Positions 1-7,262 of a stretch of DNA of 17,651 bases are shown here, one piece after another (position 1 is the stretch's first letter; every line of letters begins with the position of its first letter). Location: NCBI GenBank assembly GCA_028277515.1, contig JANQGC010000230.1, forward strand, positions 1 through 17,651, in the 5' to 3' direction. Made by a program: the position numbers and the translations under genes. The notes beneath the pieces were generated by a model. It searched no databases, was not told the origin of the DNA, and saw only the letters and a list, made by a program, of their open reading frames with translations. This DNA comes from Anaerolineae bacterium. Its GTDB lineage: Bacteria; Chloroflexota; Anaerolineae; Promineifilales; Promineifilaceae.

Positions 1-105
1 AAAGTATTGCTATAAGCCACGAAACAGGTGATGTCAGTTTGGTTTGTCGCAAAAGTATCATTACCCAACTGACATCACCTGTTTCGTGGCTTATAGCAAT
101 ACTTT
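1..105. repeat. 39-bp perfect inverted repeat at left edge
   Basis: Positions 1-39 and 67-105 are exact reverse complements, separated by a 27-nt spacer (40-66). The left arm starts AAAGTATTGC and the right arm ends GCAATACTTT. The arm begins at base 1, so the repeat may extend beyond the window. As RNA it would be a very stable hairpin. No T-run follows it, so it is not a typical intrinsic terminator. It could be a palindromic mobile-element remnant or a fold-back artefact at a contig end; the sequence alone cannot tell. Confidence 0.9.
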
Positions 106-215
106 GGATGTTCTCGGCCCACATTGCCAGTTCCCAATGTAAGGTTGACCGGCGAAATTTTGAAACTCGGTAATTAGATGAAATATTTCAAGCGTTATAT
201 TTTTAATATCCGGGT

Positions 216-230
216 TTCTTTGACAAAGAA
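216..230. promoter_or_regulatory. Small palindrome at the RBS of the beta-helix gene
   Basis: TTCTTTG, a one-base centre, then CAAAGAA form a 7-bp perfect inverted repeat that runs into the AAGGA ribosome binding site (about 10 nt before the ATG at 243). It could be an operator or a hairpin that hides the RBS. Other short palindromes lie upstream: ACATTG/CAATGT at 121-140 and TGAAATATTTCA at 179-190. Function is not shown. Confidence 0.35.
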
Positions 231-242
231 GGAATAGCAACT

Positions 243-1598
243 ATGATTCGCAGACTTGGTATCATCATCATCGTGTTACTGGCTGTTTTCGCTGCCGCCA
301 TTTATTTAGGCCAGATGATGGCTGCGTCGCAGCTCCGCCTGCAAGCCGCTCCCCAGGTGGCCGCCGGAAGTGGGTTCGCTTACCAGGGTCACCTGGAGGG
401 GGATGGCGATCCTGAGGATGGTAGTTTCGTCTTCAATTTTCAGCTCTATGATGCGCCAACCGGCGGGAATCAGATTGGCAGTACGATTTCACAAACCCTA
501 CCGGTGAGCAACGGTCGATTTATGACCAATCTTGATTTCGGCGCAGATGCCTTCAACGGAGAGGTTCGTTTCCTACGGGTATCTATTAAGAATGAGGGAG
601 GATTATATATTATTCTCTCCCCGCGCCACCCCTTGACCCCGGTACCTATGGTCCATTACGCATCCCAGGTCCCCGCGCCGGCCAATATCATTCGCGTGGC
701 TAAAGAAGGGGGCGATTATGACAGCGTCAGCGCCGCCCTGGCAGCAATCACGGATGCCGCGGCCGACAACCCTTATCTGGTCCGCGTTGCGCCGGGTGTA
801 TACACCGATTCCATCGATCTCAAATCCCACGTTGACATTGCCGGCAGCGGGCCGGAAGTGACCGTCCTGCGCGGCCTGGGCAGTAACACTGTTTTCACCA
901 CGGATGGCAGCAGCGCCACCGTGCGTGCAGCCGGTCTGGTCACCGCCGAACTGCGCAGCCTGGCCGTGGAGAGCATCACAACTGATGCTTTTGCCACCGG
1001 AGTGTGGGCATTCAATGCCGGTGATGCCCTGCGCCTGACCGAAATCGCCGTTAAAGTGGAATCTCCTGTTGCCGCCACCGGGTTGGCCAACCTCACTTCA
1101 ACACTAAGCCTTGACGGAGGTCAGATTTTTACCAATGGAGACTCTCAGTCAGCAGGCATCATTAATTTTAATGCCGCCTTACAAGCCAGAAACCTTCAAA
1201 TTTCCACCAGCAGCGCCATTTCAGGAAATAATGCCGGAATCAATTCCTTTAATTCGCAGATATTCCTGGATGATGTGCAAATTAAGTCCGCTGGCGGAGA
1301 AAATAATACAGGACTGGCCGATAACAGTGGTTCGCTTGAGCTGGTTAATGGCGACATCGAAGCAGTAGCCGGGCCAGGGCTGAAAGATTATGGCATCGCA
1401 GGAGATGATACATCCATATTCATTCGTGATTCGCAGGTAAAAGGAGAGGAGAATGCTATTTCAATTAGTGGTATCTCAACAGTAGATATTGCTACTTCCC
1501 TGCTCATTGGGGATGTCGATGGTGACGGCATCACTTGTTTTGCGGTCTATGACGAAAACCTTGATATCGTGTTATGCGATGGGGGGCTTGATCCATAA
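243..1598 (+). CDS. Secreted beta-helix (pectin-lyase-fold-like) protein
   Basis: This 451-aa protein begins with a signal peptide or membrane anchor (basic MIRR, then a hydrophobic stretch to about residue 27), so it is probably exported. Residues of about 45-135 have the pattern seen in front of many secreted Chloroflexota and planctomycete proteins: F-Y-G-L, then FNFQLYDA, GG, NGRF, LDFG and LSPRHPLTPVP. From about residue 148, IRVAKEGGDYDSVSAALAAI followed by VRVAPGVYTDSIDLKSHVDI is the characteristic entry into a pectinesterase-type right-handed beta-helix, and the rest consists of short repetitive strand-rich segments. A DVDGDG calcium-loop-like motif lies near the C-terminus. The ATG is preceded by AAGGA. 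I see no catalytic residues that justify calling it an enzyme; it may bind or present carbohydrate at the cell surface. No neighbour shares its strand closely enough to imply an operon. Confidence 0.75.
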   Translation: MIRRLGIIIIVLLAVFAAAIYLGQMMAASQLRLQAAPQVAAGSGFAYQGHLEGDGDPEDGSFVFNFQLYDAPTGGNQIGSTISQTLPVSNGRFMTNLDFGADAFNGEVRFLRVSIKNEGGLYIILSPRHPLTPVPMVHYASQVPAPANIIRVAKEGGDYDSVSAALAAITDAAADNPYLVRVAPGVYTDSIDLKSHVDIAGSGPEVTVLRGLGSNTVFTTDGSSATVRAAGLVTAELRSLAVESITTDAFATGVWAFNAGDALRLTEIAVKVESPVAATGLANLTSTLSLDGGQIFTNGDSQSAGIINFNAALQARNLQISTSSAISGNNAGINSFNSQIFLDDVQIKSAGGENNTGLADNSGSLELVNGDIEAVAGPGLKDYGIAGDDTSIFIRDSQVKGEENAISISGISTVDIATSLLIGDVDGDGITCFAVYDENLDIVLCDGGLDP

Positions 1599-1622
1599 CA
1601 AATGCCAGACACTTTATATCTA

Positions 1623-1655
1623 AGATTGGTCCAATTTTCAAAATTGGACCGATCT
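1623..1655. terminator. Hairpin after the beta-helix gene
   Basis: GGTCCAATTTT (1628-1638) and AAAATTGGACC (1640-1650) are perfect reverse complements around a single C. The stem can be extended to 1623/1655 with one G-U pair. It lies 24 nt after the stop codon. There is no strong T tract, so this is a possible terminator or mRNA-end hairpin rather than a textbook intrinsic terminator. Confidence 0.45.
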
Positions 1656-1721
1656 CTCAATTAGAATCGTATGACAATCGTTCATTAATCATCTTGTAGC
1701 CAACCTCCGGCTGGGTTATAA

Positions 1722-2378
1722 ATGGCCGGAATGATGAGAAATCTCTTTTTATTCATCGTTCTGGTGTTAATATCCGCCTTTTCCGTGGCCCTGGTCGCGG
1801 CGCGTATCTGGTACAGCGGGCAGATCACGTTCATCTTCCTGGTCTGGAATCTGTTCCTGGCCTGGCTGCCCCTGACCTTTGCCTGGCTGGCCTTGCGCTG
1901 GCAGAAACGGCCGTTTATCGCCCTGCCCATGTTCTTCCTCTGGCTGCTCTTTCTGCCCAATGCGCCCTACCTGGTCACCGACCTGATCCATTTGCAAGCG
2001 CGCGCCCCTGTGCCTCTCTGGTATGATCTGATCCTGCTGCTGAATTATGCCTTGATCGGCATTCTGCTGGGTTTCGTCTCTTTACGCATCATGCAGGGCA
2101 TCGTCAACGGCCGCTTTGGCCCGGCAGCGGGCTGGCTGTTTGCCTTTTTTGCGCTCAGTGCCAGCGGATTGGGCATCTACATCGGCCGTTTCCTGCGCTG
2201 GAACAGTTGGGACATCTTTTTACGGCCGATGCCTCTCCTACAAGATATTTGGGTCCAACTTTTCCAACCGCGCACCCTGGCCATCTCCGGCATGCTGGCC
2301 CTGATCATGATCCTGGCCTACATCGTCTTCTCCCTCACCCCCGCGCAATCCTCAAATTCCGAATACCAATCCCTGTAG
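1722..2378 (+). CDS. DUF1361-family integral membrane protein
   Basis: This 218-aa, very hydrophobic protein has about six predicted transmembrane segments (roughly residues 7-28, 35-57, 65-82, 100-122, 135-158, 187-210). The segment FLWLLFLPNAPYLVTDLIHL at about residue 70 is the hallmark of DUF1361; the WNLFLAWLPL segment and WYDLILLL fit as well. The family has no established function. Possible starts are the ATG at 1722 or nearby ATGs at 1731 and 1734; no good ribosome binding site distinguishes them. The last codon and the TAG stop lie inside the flanking palindromic repeat (GTAG at 2375-2378), so the present C-terminus may have been set by repeat insertion. Confidence 0.75.
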   Translation: MAGMMRNLFLFIVLVLISAFSVALVAARIWYSGQITFIFLVWNLFLAWLPLTFAWLALRWQKRPFIALPMFFLWLLFLPNAPYLVTDLIHLQARAPVPLWYDLILLLNYALIGILLGFVSLRIMQGIVNGRFGPAAGWLFAFFALSASGLGIYIGRFLRWNSWDIFLRPMPLLQDIWVQLFQPRTLAISGMLALIMILAYIVFSLTPAQSSNSEYQSL

Positions 2379-2429
2379 AACACCCTTTCCAGGCCTGTCC
2401 TGAGCCTGCCGAAGGATTGTTCACTCGCA
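2375..2429. repeat. BIME copy R1 (variant, truncated)
   Basis: GTAG, then AACACCCT, loop TTCC, AGG, then a 23-nt insertion (2394-2416, beginning CCTGTCCTGAGCC and ending GAAGGA), then TTGTT, CACT and CGCA. The second hairpin of the unit is missing after CGCA. The inserted sequence belongs to a repeat commonly seen in genomes of this phylum (recollection, not searched). The GTAG contains the TAG stop of the preceding gene. Confidence 0.8.
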
Positions 2430-2436
2430 CGATACT

Positions 2437-2487
2437 GTAGAACAACCTTTCCAGGTTGTTAATTCGCAAGCGGCAAGCATGCGCTAC
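2437..2487. repeat. BIME copy R2
   Basis: GTAG, AACAACCT, TTCC, AGGTTGTT, AATT, then a slightly decayed second hairpin, then CTAC. It is 51 nt where the intact unit is 52. One base separates it from R3. The first hairpin is a perfect 8-bp stem with a TTCC loop. Confidence 0.85.
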
Positions 2488-2488
2488 T

Positions 2489-2540
2489 GTAGAACAACCT
2501 TTCCAGGTTGTTCACTCGCAAGCTAGAAAGCATGCGCTAC
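2489..2540. repeat. BIME copy R3, left boundary of the RAYT unit
   Basis: A full 52-nt unit: GTAG, AACAACCT-TTCC-AGGTTGTT, CACT, CGCAAGCT-AGAA-AGCATGCG, CTAC. Read on the minus strand, the second half is also GTAG + 8-bp stem (one T-T mismatch) + a four-base loop. The two REPs are therefore inverted and each starts with GTAG, the tetranucleotide rule known for RAYT-associated REPs. The transposase stop codon (2537-2539) lies in this unit. Confidence 0.9.
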
Positions 2541-3175
2541 AAATATCTACTATAAGTCCAAGGCCACTGATCCCAATATTCAACCAACCCCGCCTTGACC
2601 GGATTCAACGTCACATACTTACGAATTCGCTTGAGTTCATTAATGTCACGCACAAAATGATCATAACTTTCATGCTGCCAAAATTGACCTTTACGTTTCA
2701 ATACATCATTGCATGTTTTGGCCGTGTATCCCTTATGGGACTGCATGATTTTTCTCAAACTGAAATATTCGCCAGTTTTAACATCTATTAGCGGCGTAAA
2801 GATAGCATGGACATGATTTGGCATGATTGTAAATGTGTCCAACTCAACCATATTTTGGTGGAGAAATTTGAGACTATCACTGACCAACGAAGCGACTTCT
2901 TGTTCTTTCAGCCAGGTAGGACCGGATAAACAATTATCAAGAAAGCCATCCCATTTGCCAAATAATCGCCTTTGGTCCAAATAGCGTTGTTCGGCCGTTT
3001 CTTGATTTTCAGGGAGTGCGGAATTACGCTTTTCCAATCGCTTTGATTCTTGTTTCAATTCCCATAATTTTTGGGCCGGAATCGAGCCGGCCAAGCGGTA
3101 AGTAAGGAAAAGAGTCGCTCCGGGTGGTTGAATATGAGGAAGATTGCGCTCGTAAAAAATTTGAAATTCCGGCAT
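2537..3175 (-). CDS. REP-associated tyrosine transposase (RAYT, Y1 family)
   Basis: This 212-aa protein belongs to the IS200/IS605-like Y1 HuH single-strand transposases, in the REP-associated branch. The HuH motif is MPNHVHAIF (His121 and His123). The likely catalytic tyrosine is Tyr150 in SHKGYTAK. The C-terminal signature FWQHESYDHFVRD followed by YVTLNPVKAGLV and WPWTYSRYL is typical of RAYTs. Such enzymes cut and join single-stranded REP hairpins next to a GTAG-type tetranucleotide. The gene is flanked by exactly such repeats: three BIMEs on the left and two on the right, which supports function on these repeats. The stop codon is inside the left repeat. No clear ribosome binding site precedes the ATG. 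The ORF is full length, so the enzyme may be active. Confidence 0.9.
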   Translation of the reverse strand: MPEFQIFYERNLPHIQPPGATLFLTYRLAGSIPAQKLWELKQESKRLEKRNSALPENQETAEQRYLDQRRLFGKWDGFLDNCLSGPTWLKEQEVASLVSDSLKFLHQNMVELDTFTIMPNHVHAIFTPLIDVKTGEYFSLRKIMQSHKGYTAKTCNDVLKRKGQFWQHESYDHFVRDINELKRIRKYVTLNPVKAGLVEYWDQWPWTYSRYL

Positions 3176-3204
3176 GATTTTTTTGATTGTAATCGATTTT
3201 TATT

Positions 3205-3256
3205 GTTGAAAAACCTTTCCAGGTTATTCATTCGCAAGCTGGAAAGCATGCGCTAC
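3205..3256. repeat. BIME copy R4, right boundary of the RAYT unit
   Basis: A 52-nt unit with a decayed first tetranucleotide (GTTG) and first stem (AAAAACCT-TTCC-AGGTTATT, one mismatched pair), then CATT, CGCAAGCT-GGAA-AGCATGCG and CTAC. It starts about 30 bp upstream of the transposase start. One base separates it from R5. Confidence 0.85.
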
Positions 3257-3257
3257 A

Positions 3258-3332
3258 GTAGAACACCCTTTCCAGGCCTGTCCTGAGCCTGCTGAAGGAT
3301 TGTTCACTCGCAAGCTGGAAAGCATGCGCCAC
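3258..3332. repeat. BIME copy R5 (variant with 23-nt insert)
   Basis: GTAG, AACACCCT-TTCC-AGG, a 23-nt insert (3277-3299), TTGTT, CACT, CGCAAGCT-GGAA-AGCATGCG, CCAC: 75 nt, the standard 52 plus 23. The insertion point and the C in the left stem are the same as in R1, so R1 and R5 are one subfamily, not two independent insertions. On the minus strand the far tetranucleotide is GTGG instead of GTAG. Confidence 0.85.
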
Positions 3333-3338
3333 ACGATG

Positions 3339-3566
3339 TCATAGCAGCCCATCGCGTAACTGGTTGGCAAGCTCCAAGGTGATAACTTGTGCACCTTCTT
3401 TTTTAGGAAACAGAGGGACTTCATTGCGGGTTTCCAAACTTTCCTGACGAATCAGCGATTCTCTGGCCAGGTCTGAGAGCACCTTTCCCATTGTTTGTTT
3501 TTTACGCCGGGCAATGGCTTTGGCTGCCAATATTACATCTTCGTCTATGTTCACAGTTATACGCAT
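3339..3566 (-). CDS. Ribbon-helix-helix antitoxin-like protein (orphan)
   Basis: This 75-aa protein starts at the ATG at 3566-3564, chosen because GGAGG sits 5 nt upstream; a longer TTG-initiated frame would run through that ribosome binding site. MRITVNIDEDVILAAKAIAR followed by RRKKQTMGKVLSDLARESL is the strand-helix-helix pattern of VapB/CopG-type antitoxins, which bind DNA as dimers and neutralise a toxin through their C-terminal tail. The stop TGA overlaps a potential ATG (ATGA, 3342-3339), as is usual for a coupled downstream vapC-type toxin. That frame has only three codons before the BIME R5 begins and stops after 12 codons. No PIN-domain toxin is visible, so the antitoxin appears orphaned. 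The toxin type is inferred, not seen. Confidence 0.65.
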   Translation of the reverse strand: MRITVNIDEDVILAAKAIARRKKQTMGKVLSDLARESLIRQESLETRNEVPLFPKKEGAQVITLELANQLRDGLL

Positions 3567-3604
3567 CTTAACCTCCAATAAATCGCAGTAGAGTGATGAT
3601 AAAA

Positions 3605-3643
3605 AACCAATTATCTTTATAGCAATTGGTTCATATATTCTAA
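3605..3643 (-). promoter_or_regulatory. Promoter with overlapping palindrome for the antitoxin
   Basis: AACCAATT (3605-3612) and AATTGGTT (3624-3631) form an 8-bp inverted repeat with an 11-nt centre. On the minus strand a -35 like TTAGAA (3643-3638) and a -10 like TATAAA (3621-3616) are 16 nt apart, with the -10 inside the palindrome centre. This arrangement fits autorepression by a ribbon-helix-helix antitoxin. It is predicted only from the motifs. Confidence 0.45.
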
Positions 3644-3667
3644 TATTTTGTGAACGCGAATTCCATA

Positions 3668-3716
3668 TTGCTCCCCTTCGGTGAGGATAAAAGTCCTCGG
3701 TTACTTTTACCCAATT
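3668..3716. other. Short hairpins beyond the oxidoreductase gene
   Basis: GAGGA, a six-base loop and TCCTC form a 5-bp hairpin, and AAAAGT/ACTTTT pairs compete with it. They lie just past the minus-strand oxidoreductase stop at 3729. They may act as a weak transcript end. There is no strong T-run on either strand. Confidence 0.25.
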
Positions 3717-3728
3717 ATTTTGTGAATT

Positions 3729-5234
3729 TCAATCAAGAACTGTGAATACCTTGCCATCCCGCGCGCAAATCGTCTGCATACAATTCTTACCCGACGCCGC
3801 AGCCAGGGCCACCGTCCCGCCTGGCTCCACCCAATGCCCGGCCATGTAAAAATGATCCAGGCCAGGCAATGTCTTGGGCACGCCCCGGATCATCATCGGC
3901 ATCGTCTCCTTCGTCAGCAGCCAGCCGGTCGTCGCACCCATCCAGTTACCGGTATACCGTTCATAGCTCATCGGCGTCGCTTCATCCACCACCTCAATAT
4001 CGGCCGCAATCCCCGGATAAATGCGCTCCAACTGCTCAATGATGATGTCAGACACCTGACTCTGCTCCATGTCATATAGGCGACGGCCGTAAATGCGCTG
4101 CCAGTAAGCGTAGTTGCTGCGGATAATCAACTCGATCACCGACTTGCCCGCCGGAGCCAGCGAGGGATCGAAACAGTAATGCTTGACCCCCAGTTCATAC
4201 CGTTCCTCCCCGGCCAGGATAATCGGCTCATCCAGCAGATAAGTGACCCAGTGCGGTTCGGCCGATAAATCACGATTCACTCCTAACGACACCTGGCACA
4301 TCTGGTGCGTGGGCAGGTGGCCGTCATACATGCGCTCGATCTTGCTGTTACTGAACTGCCCGCCCAGCATGTCAAAAATCGTGCCCCGGCCGTCGGCGGC
4401 GGAGATGATCCAATCCGCTTGATGAACCGCATCATCATACAGCCTGACGCCGACGGCGCGGCCGTTTTCCGTGATGATCTTTTCCACCTGCGCCTTATAA
4501 TGAATCGTGCCACCCAAATCGCAGTACCGTTTTTCCACAGCCCGCGCGAATTCCAGCGATGCGCCAACCGGAAAGCCGGCATTGCCCCGGCCCATATAAG
4601 CCAATAGCATCATACCCATCATCACCGGCGCTTCCTCCCAGGAGAACATCTGCGCCACCGCCTGGCGCAGGAAGGGGTCCTGAAATTTATCCGCAAATTG
4701 GCGTGAGGATTGGCGCGCCCAACGCAGCAGTGGGGGCAGAAAAGGCAGCATCTTGACCCCCATTTTCATCCACTCCAGCGGACCCATGAGCGCCTTGGGC
4801 TGCCTGTACATGATTGACATATCAAACCTGGCGAACTGGCGAACTCCTTCGCATAGACCGTCAATCAGCCGCGCATCGCCCGGGCTGAGCTGTGTCATAT
4901 GCCCTTGCAGCCGGTCAGGATCGGTATAGACGATCAGCGTTTGCCGGCCGTCGGTGACCCGCTGATATTCCTGGTGGTTGATGAATTGCCGTTCCTGCAC
5001 CGCCCCCAGCTCGCGCCACATTCGGTTAAAAGGCTGTCCATCCCCTGAGCCGAAAAGATAATGGATGCAGCCGTCGAAAATATACTCTTTGCGCTCCCAG
5101 GCTGTGCACAAACCGCCTGGCAAATGATGCATCTCAAAAATCTGGCTGTCATAGCCGTTCATTTGAGCATAACATCCGGCTGCTAACCCGGCCATACCGC
5201 CGCCGATGATGATAATTGATTTGTTCTTACGCAT
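3729..5234 (-). CDS. Phytoene-desaturase-like NAD(P)/FAD-dependent oxidoreductase
   Basis: This 501-aa protein opens with a dinucleotide-binding fold, IIIIGGGMAGLAAGCYAQMN, followed by a conserved acidic residue and PGGLCTAW (about residues 7-46), the N-terminal signature of the CrtI/phytoene dehydrogenase and retinol-saturase (RetSat) superfamily. The matching C-terminal FAD motif, FYMAGHWVEPGGTVALAAASG, is at about residues 463-485. Members oxidise, reduce or isomerise polyenes or other lipophilic substrates at membranes. There is no crtB or other carotenoid gene nearby, so the substrate is unknown; a saturase-like or generic NAD(P)/FAD role is as likely as carotenoid desaturation. The ATG at 5234 has AAGGGGA as a ribosome binding site. 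It seems monocistronic: 395 nt separate it from the next coding start on its strand. Confidence 0.85.
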   Translation of the reverse strand: MRKNKSIIIIGGGMAGLAAGCYAQMNGYDSQIFEMHHLPGGLCTAWERKEYIFDGCIHYLFGSGDGQPFNRMWRELGAVQERQFINHQEYQRVTDGRQTLIVYTDPDRLQGHMTQLSPGDARLIDGLCEGVRQFARFDMSIMYRQPKALMGPLEWMKMGVKMLPFLPPLLRWARQSSRQFADKFQDPFLRQAVAQMFSWEEAPVMMGMMLLAYMGRGNAGFPVGASLEFARAVEKRYCDLGGTIHYKAQVEKIITENGRAVGVRLYDDAVHQADWIISAADGRGTIFDMLGGQFSNSKIERMYDGHLPTHQMCQVSLGVNRDLSAEPHWVTYLLDEPIILAGEERYELGVKHYCFDPSLAPAGKSVIELIIRSNYAYWQRIYGRRLYDMEQSQVSDIIIEQLERIYPGIAADIEVVDEATPMSYERYTGNWMGATTGWLLTKETMPMMIRGVPKTLPGLDHFYMAGHWVEPGGTVALAAASGKNCMQTICARDGKVFTVLD

Positions 5235-5400
5235 GGTCCCCTTCTTGTACCGCCGGCATCTTACCGGCCCTTTGCCACCAGGAATTGGCGCTGCAATCAG
5301 AATAGCATAATTGAATAGGGGATGTCAGGTGACGTTTGTCATATCTTTATGTTGCGAGTTTGCAAGTCGTGAGCAGGTGAACGGCTAAAAGACGAAATAA

Positions 5401-7005
5401 TTATGGTTTGATCATTACCGGCAGCCAGACAGTGTAGGAAGGAATATTATTGGCTGTGATTTCAATGGAGAAGCTGCCTGGTCGCGGGGGTGACTGGCCG
5501 TCGCTGACCTGAAAAGTGAAAGTATCGGCCGAAGTTCCAGGTCCGGTATGCTGGTATAGCAGCAGGTCTTGGTTCACATCTTGCTGGGTAAATGTGTCCC
5601 CTGGAGCGAGGGTTACATCATCAAGGCGTAGTTGGCCAAACAGTGGGGCATTGACCAGAGTATAGATTAGCGCCGCCGGTCCGTCATCCTCATCCATAGT
5701 TAGAAGTTGTTCCTCATCAAGCAGCAAACTGCCTCGCTCCGGCACAGAAACCTGGTGCAGCCTATCCTGATCGTAAAGAATCACCTCATGCCCATCTCGC
5801 GTGGCGGCAAAAACATCCACATCGCCGTCGAAATCGACATCGATCGTAAAGATGCCATAAGCCCCGTCCGCACGATCATCGATCACTCGTTTCGTGAAAT
5901 TGCCCTGCCCATCATTTTCGTGCCAGGCTACCGTATCGTCGTCGACGCTGGCCGAAAGCGCGTCGATATCGCCGTCCCCATCGACATCTGCTCCCAGCAC
6001 CGTGCGCGCTCCAAGCGCATTGCGGTCAATAAACATATTATTAAAGTTACCCTTGCCGTTATTTCTATGCCAGGTCACAGCGGACCCTCCCTGAAGAGCG
6101 CCGAGAACATCCAGATCGCCGTCGCCATCAATATCGGCCGGAAATACATAATAAGCGCCACGGGCGTTGTTCCGAATGATATGTTTCTTGAAATTTTGTT
6201 CACCATCATTTTCATGCCAGGCGATTTCTTTGCTGGAGAAACTGGCCGAGATAATATCGTTGTCGCCATCCCCATCAATATCAGCCATTTCTGCTCGTTT
6301 AGCGTCATCCGCAGTAACGTCGATTACCCTTTCCTCGAAATTCAAATTTCCGTCGTTTTCATACCAGGCGATAATGCCCGCATCCTGGCTAGAAGTGATT
6401 AAATCAATATCACCATCCCGATCCAGGTCGCCGGTGACGATAGAATGGGCACCGTCCGTGCTATCGTCGATGATCGTTCTGCTGAAGCTGCCACCCCCTT
6501 CGTTACGATACCAGGCGAAGGTGTCCGCCGAATAACCGCCGGCCAGGATATCGACATGGCCATCTTGATCGACGTCCCCGGCATGCATGGGATACGCTTC
6601 ATCCAGGTTGGGATCGACCACCTGTTGGAGGAAATTACCCTGGCCGTCATTTTCAAACCAGACCACCTTATCACCACCGCTGTTGGAGGCCGCGGCGTCG
6701 ATATCACCATCACGGTCAAAATCGGCAGCGACCACGGCATGAGTGTTGGTCACGTCGTCGGCCAGGATGTTTTTAGAGAAAACCATTGTACCGGACACGA
6801 TTTGCGGCAATACATTGTCATTTGCTTTGTCGGCAAGGGGCATGTCCCATCGCCATTCAACAGATAATTGCTCGCCAAAAAGTGTCTTACTCAAAGAAGG
6901 CTGTGAGAATTGGGGGGCAGGAAGGGTTGTACTGCCCATGTTAATCAAAAAAGAGATTAACCCCAACAAAATAGTCCATTTAACAATGTTAATGATAAAT
7001 TGCAT
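5401..7005 (-). CDS. Secreted FG-GAP/VCBS-repeat protein with cadherin-like C-terminal domain
   Basis: The start is the ATG at 7005-7003, preceded by GGGGGT; an upstream TTG in the same frame is less likely. The 534-aa product has an N-terminal hydrophobic export segment (about residues 5-23). It then has seven FG-GAP/VCBS blades of about 46-47 residues, each with a calcium-binding loop of the form DxDxDGDxD (for example DFDRDGDID, DIDGDGDLD, DVDFDGDVD) followed by VAWHENDGQGNF-type strands, consistent with a closed seven-bladed beta-propeller. Residues of about 425-510 resemble a cadherin-like/CSPG repeat (LIYTLVNAPLFGQLRLDD, then DTFTFQVSDG). The C-terminus, YTVWLPVMIKP, matches the short LP-rich tail found on many exported Chloroflexota proteins, perhaps a sorting tag. 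The role is probably adhesion or matrix binding at the cell surface. Confidence 0.85.
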   Translation of the reverse strand: MQFIINIVKWTILLGLISFLINMGSTTLPAPQFSQPSLSKTLFGEQLSVEWRWDMPLADKANDNVLPQIVSGTMVFSKNILADDVTNTHAVVAADFDRDGDIDAAASNSGGDKVVWFENDGQGNFLQQVVDPNLDEAYPMHAGDVDQDGHVDILAGGYSADTFAWYRNEGGGSFSRTIIDDSTDGAHSIVTGDLDRDGDIDLITSSQDAGIIAWYENDGNLNFEERVIDVTADDAKRAEMADIDGDGDNDIISASFSSKEIAWHENDGEQNFKKHIIRNNARGAYYVFPADIDGDGDLDVLGALQGGSAVTWHRNNGKGNFNNMFIDRNALGARTVLGADVDGDGDIDALSASVDDDTVAWHENDGQGNFTKRVIDDRADGAYGIFTIDVDFDGDVDVFAATRDGHEVILYDQDRLHQVSVPERGSLLLDEEQLLTMDEDDGPAALIYTLVNAPLFGQLRLDDVTLAPGDTFTQQDVNQDLLLYQHTGPGTSADTFTFQVSDGQSPPRPGSFSIEITANNIPSYTVWLPVMIKP

Positions 7006-7054
7006 TACCAAAGACCCCCAATGGATCAAAAAATACAAGAAAGAAGACCCCAGT

Positions 7055-7085
7055 CAAAGAGGTCCGCAGGCAAAGAGAGGTCCGC
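7055..7085. repeat. Short tandem direct repeat in the VCBS gene upstream region
   Basis: CAAAGAGGTCCGC (7055-7067) and CAAAGAGAGGTCCGC (7071-7085) are near-identical copies four bases apart. They lie about 50 bp upstream of the minus-strand VCBS gene start and could be a paired regulator site. Nothing else in the 7006-7262 gap is recognisable beyond AT-rich promoter-like sequence. Confidence 0.4.
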
Positions 7086-7262
7086 GAACAATATAACTAG
7101 TTTATATGATTAATGGGTAGGAACAGTTCAGCTAATGAAATGCTTATGAATCGGCATATTTGTTAATCAAATAATTCATAATTGTTGCCGGTTTGTTGTC
7201 AATTATGCAACAACGATCCCTTAACTTGCCATGTAAATCAAATCCATCAAGGAGGTTTACAA

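Noticed and set aside
3277..3299. Small peptides of the AGSGQ/CPEPAEG type read through the repeats
   Set aside because: They are translations of the dispersed 23-nt repeat, not genes.
5707..6402. 231-codon plus-strand ORF opposite the VCBS gene
   Set aside because: It is the antisense of the regular Asp/Gly-rich repeat codons, which keeps other frames open. It has no family features.
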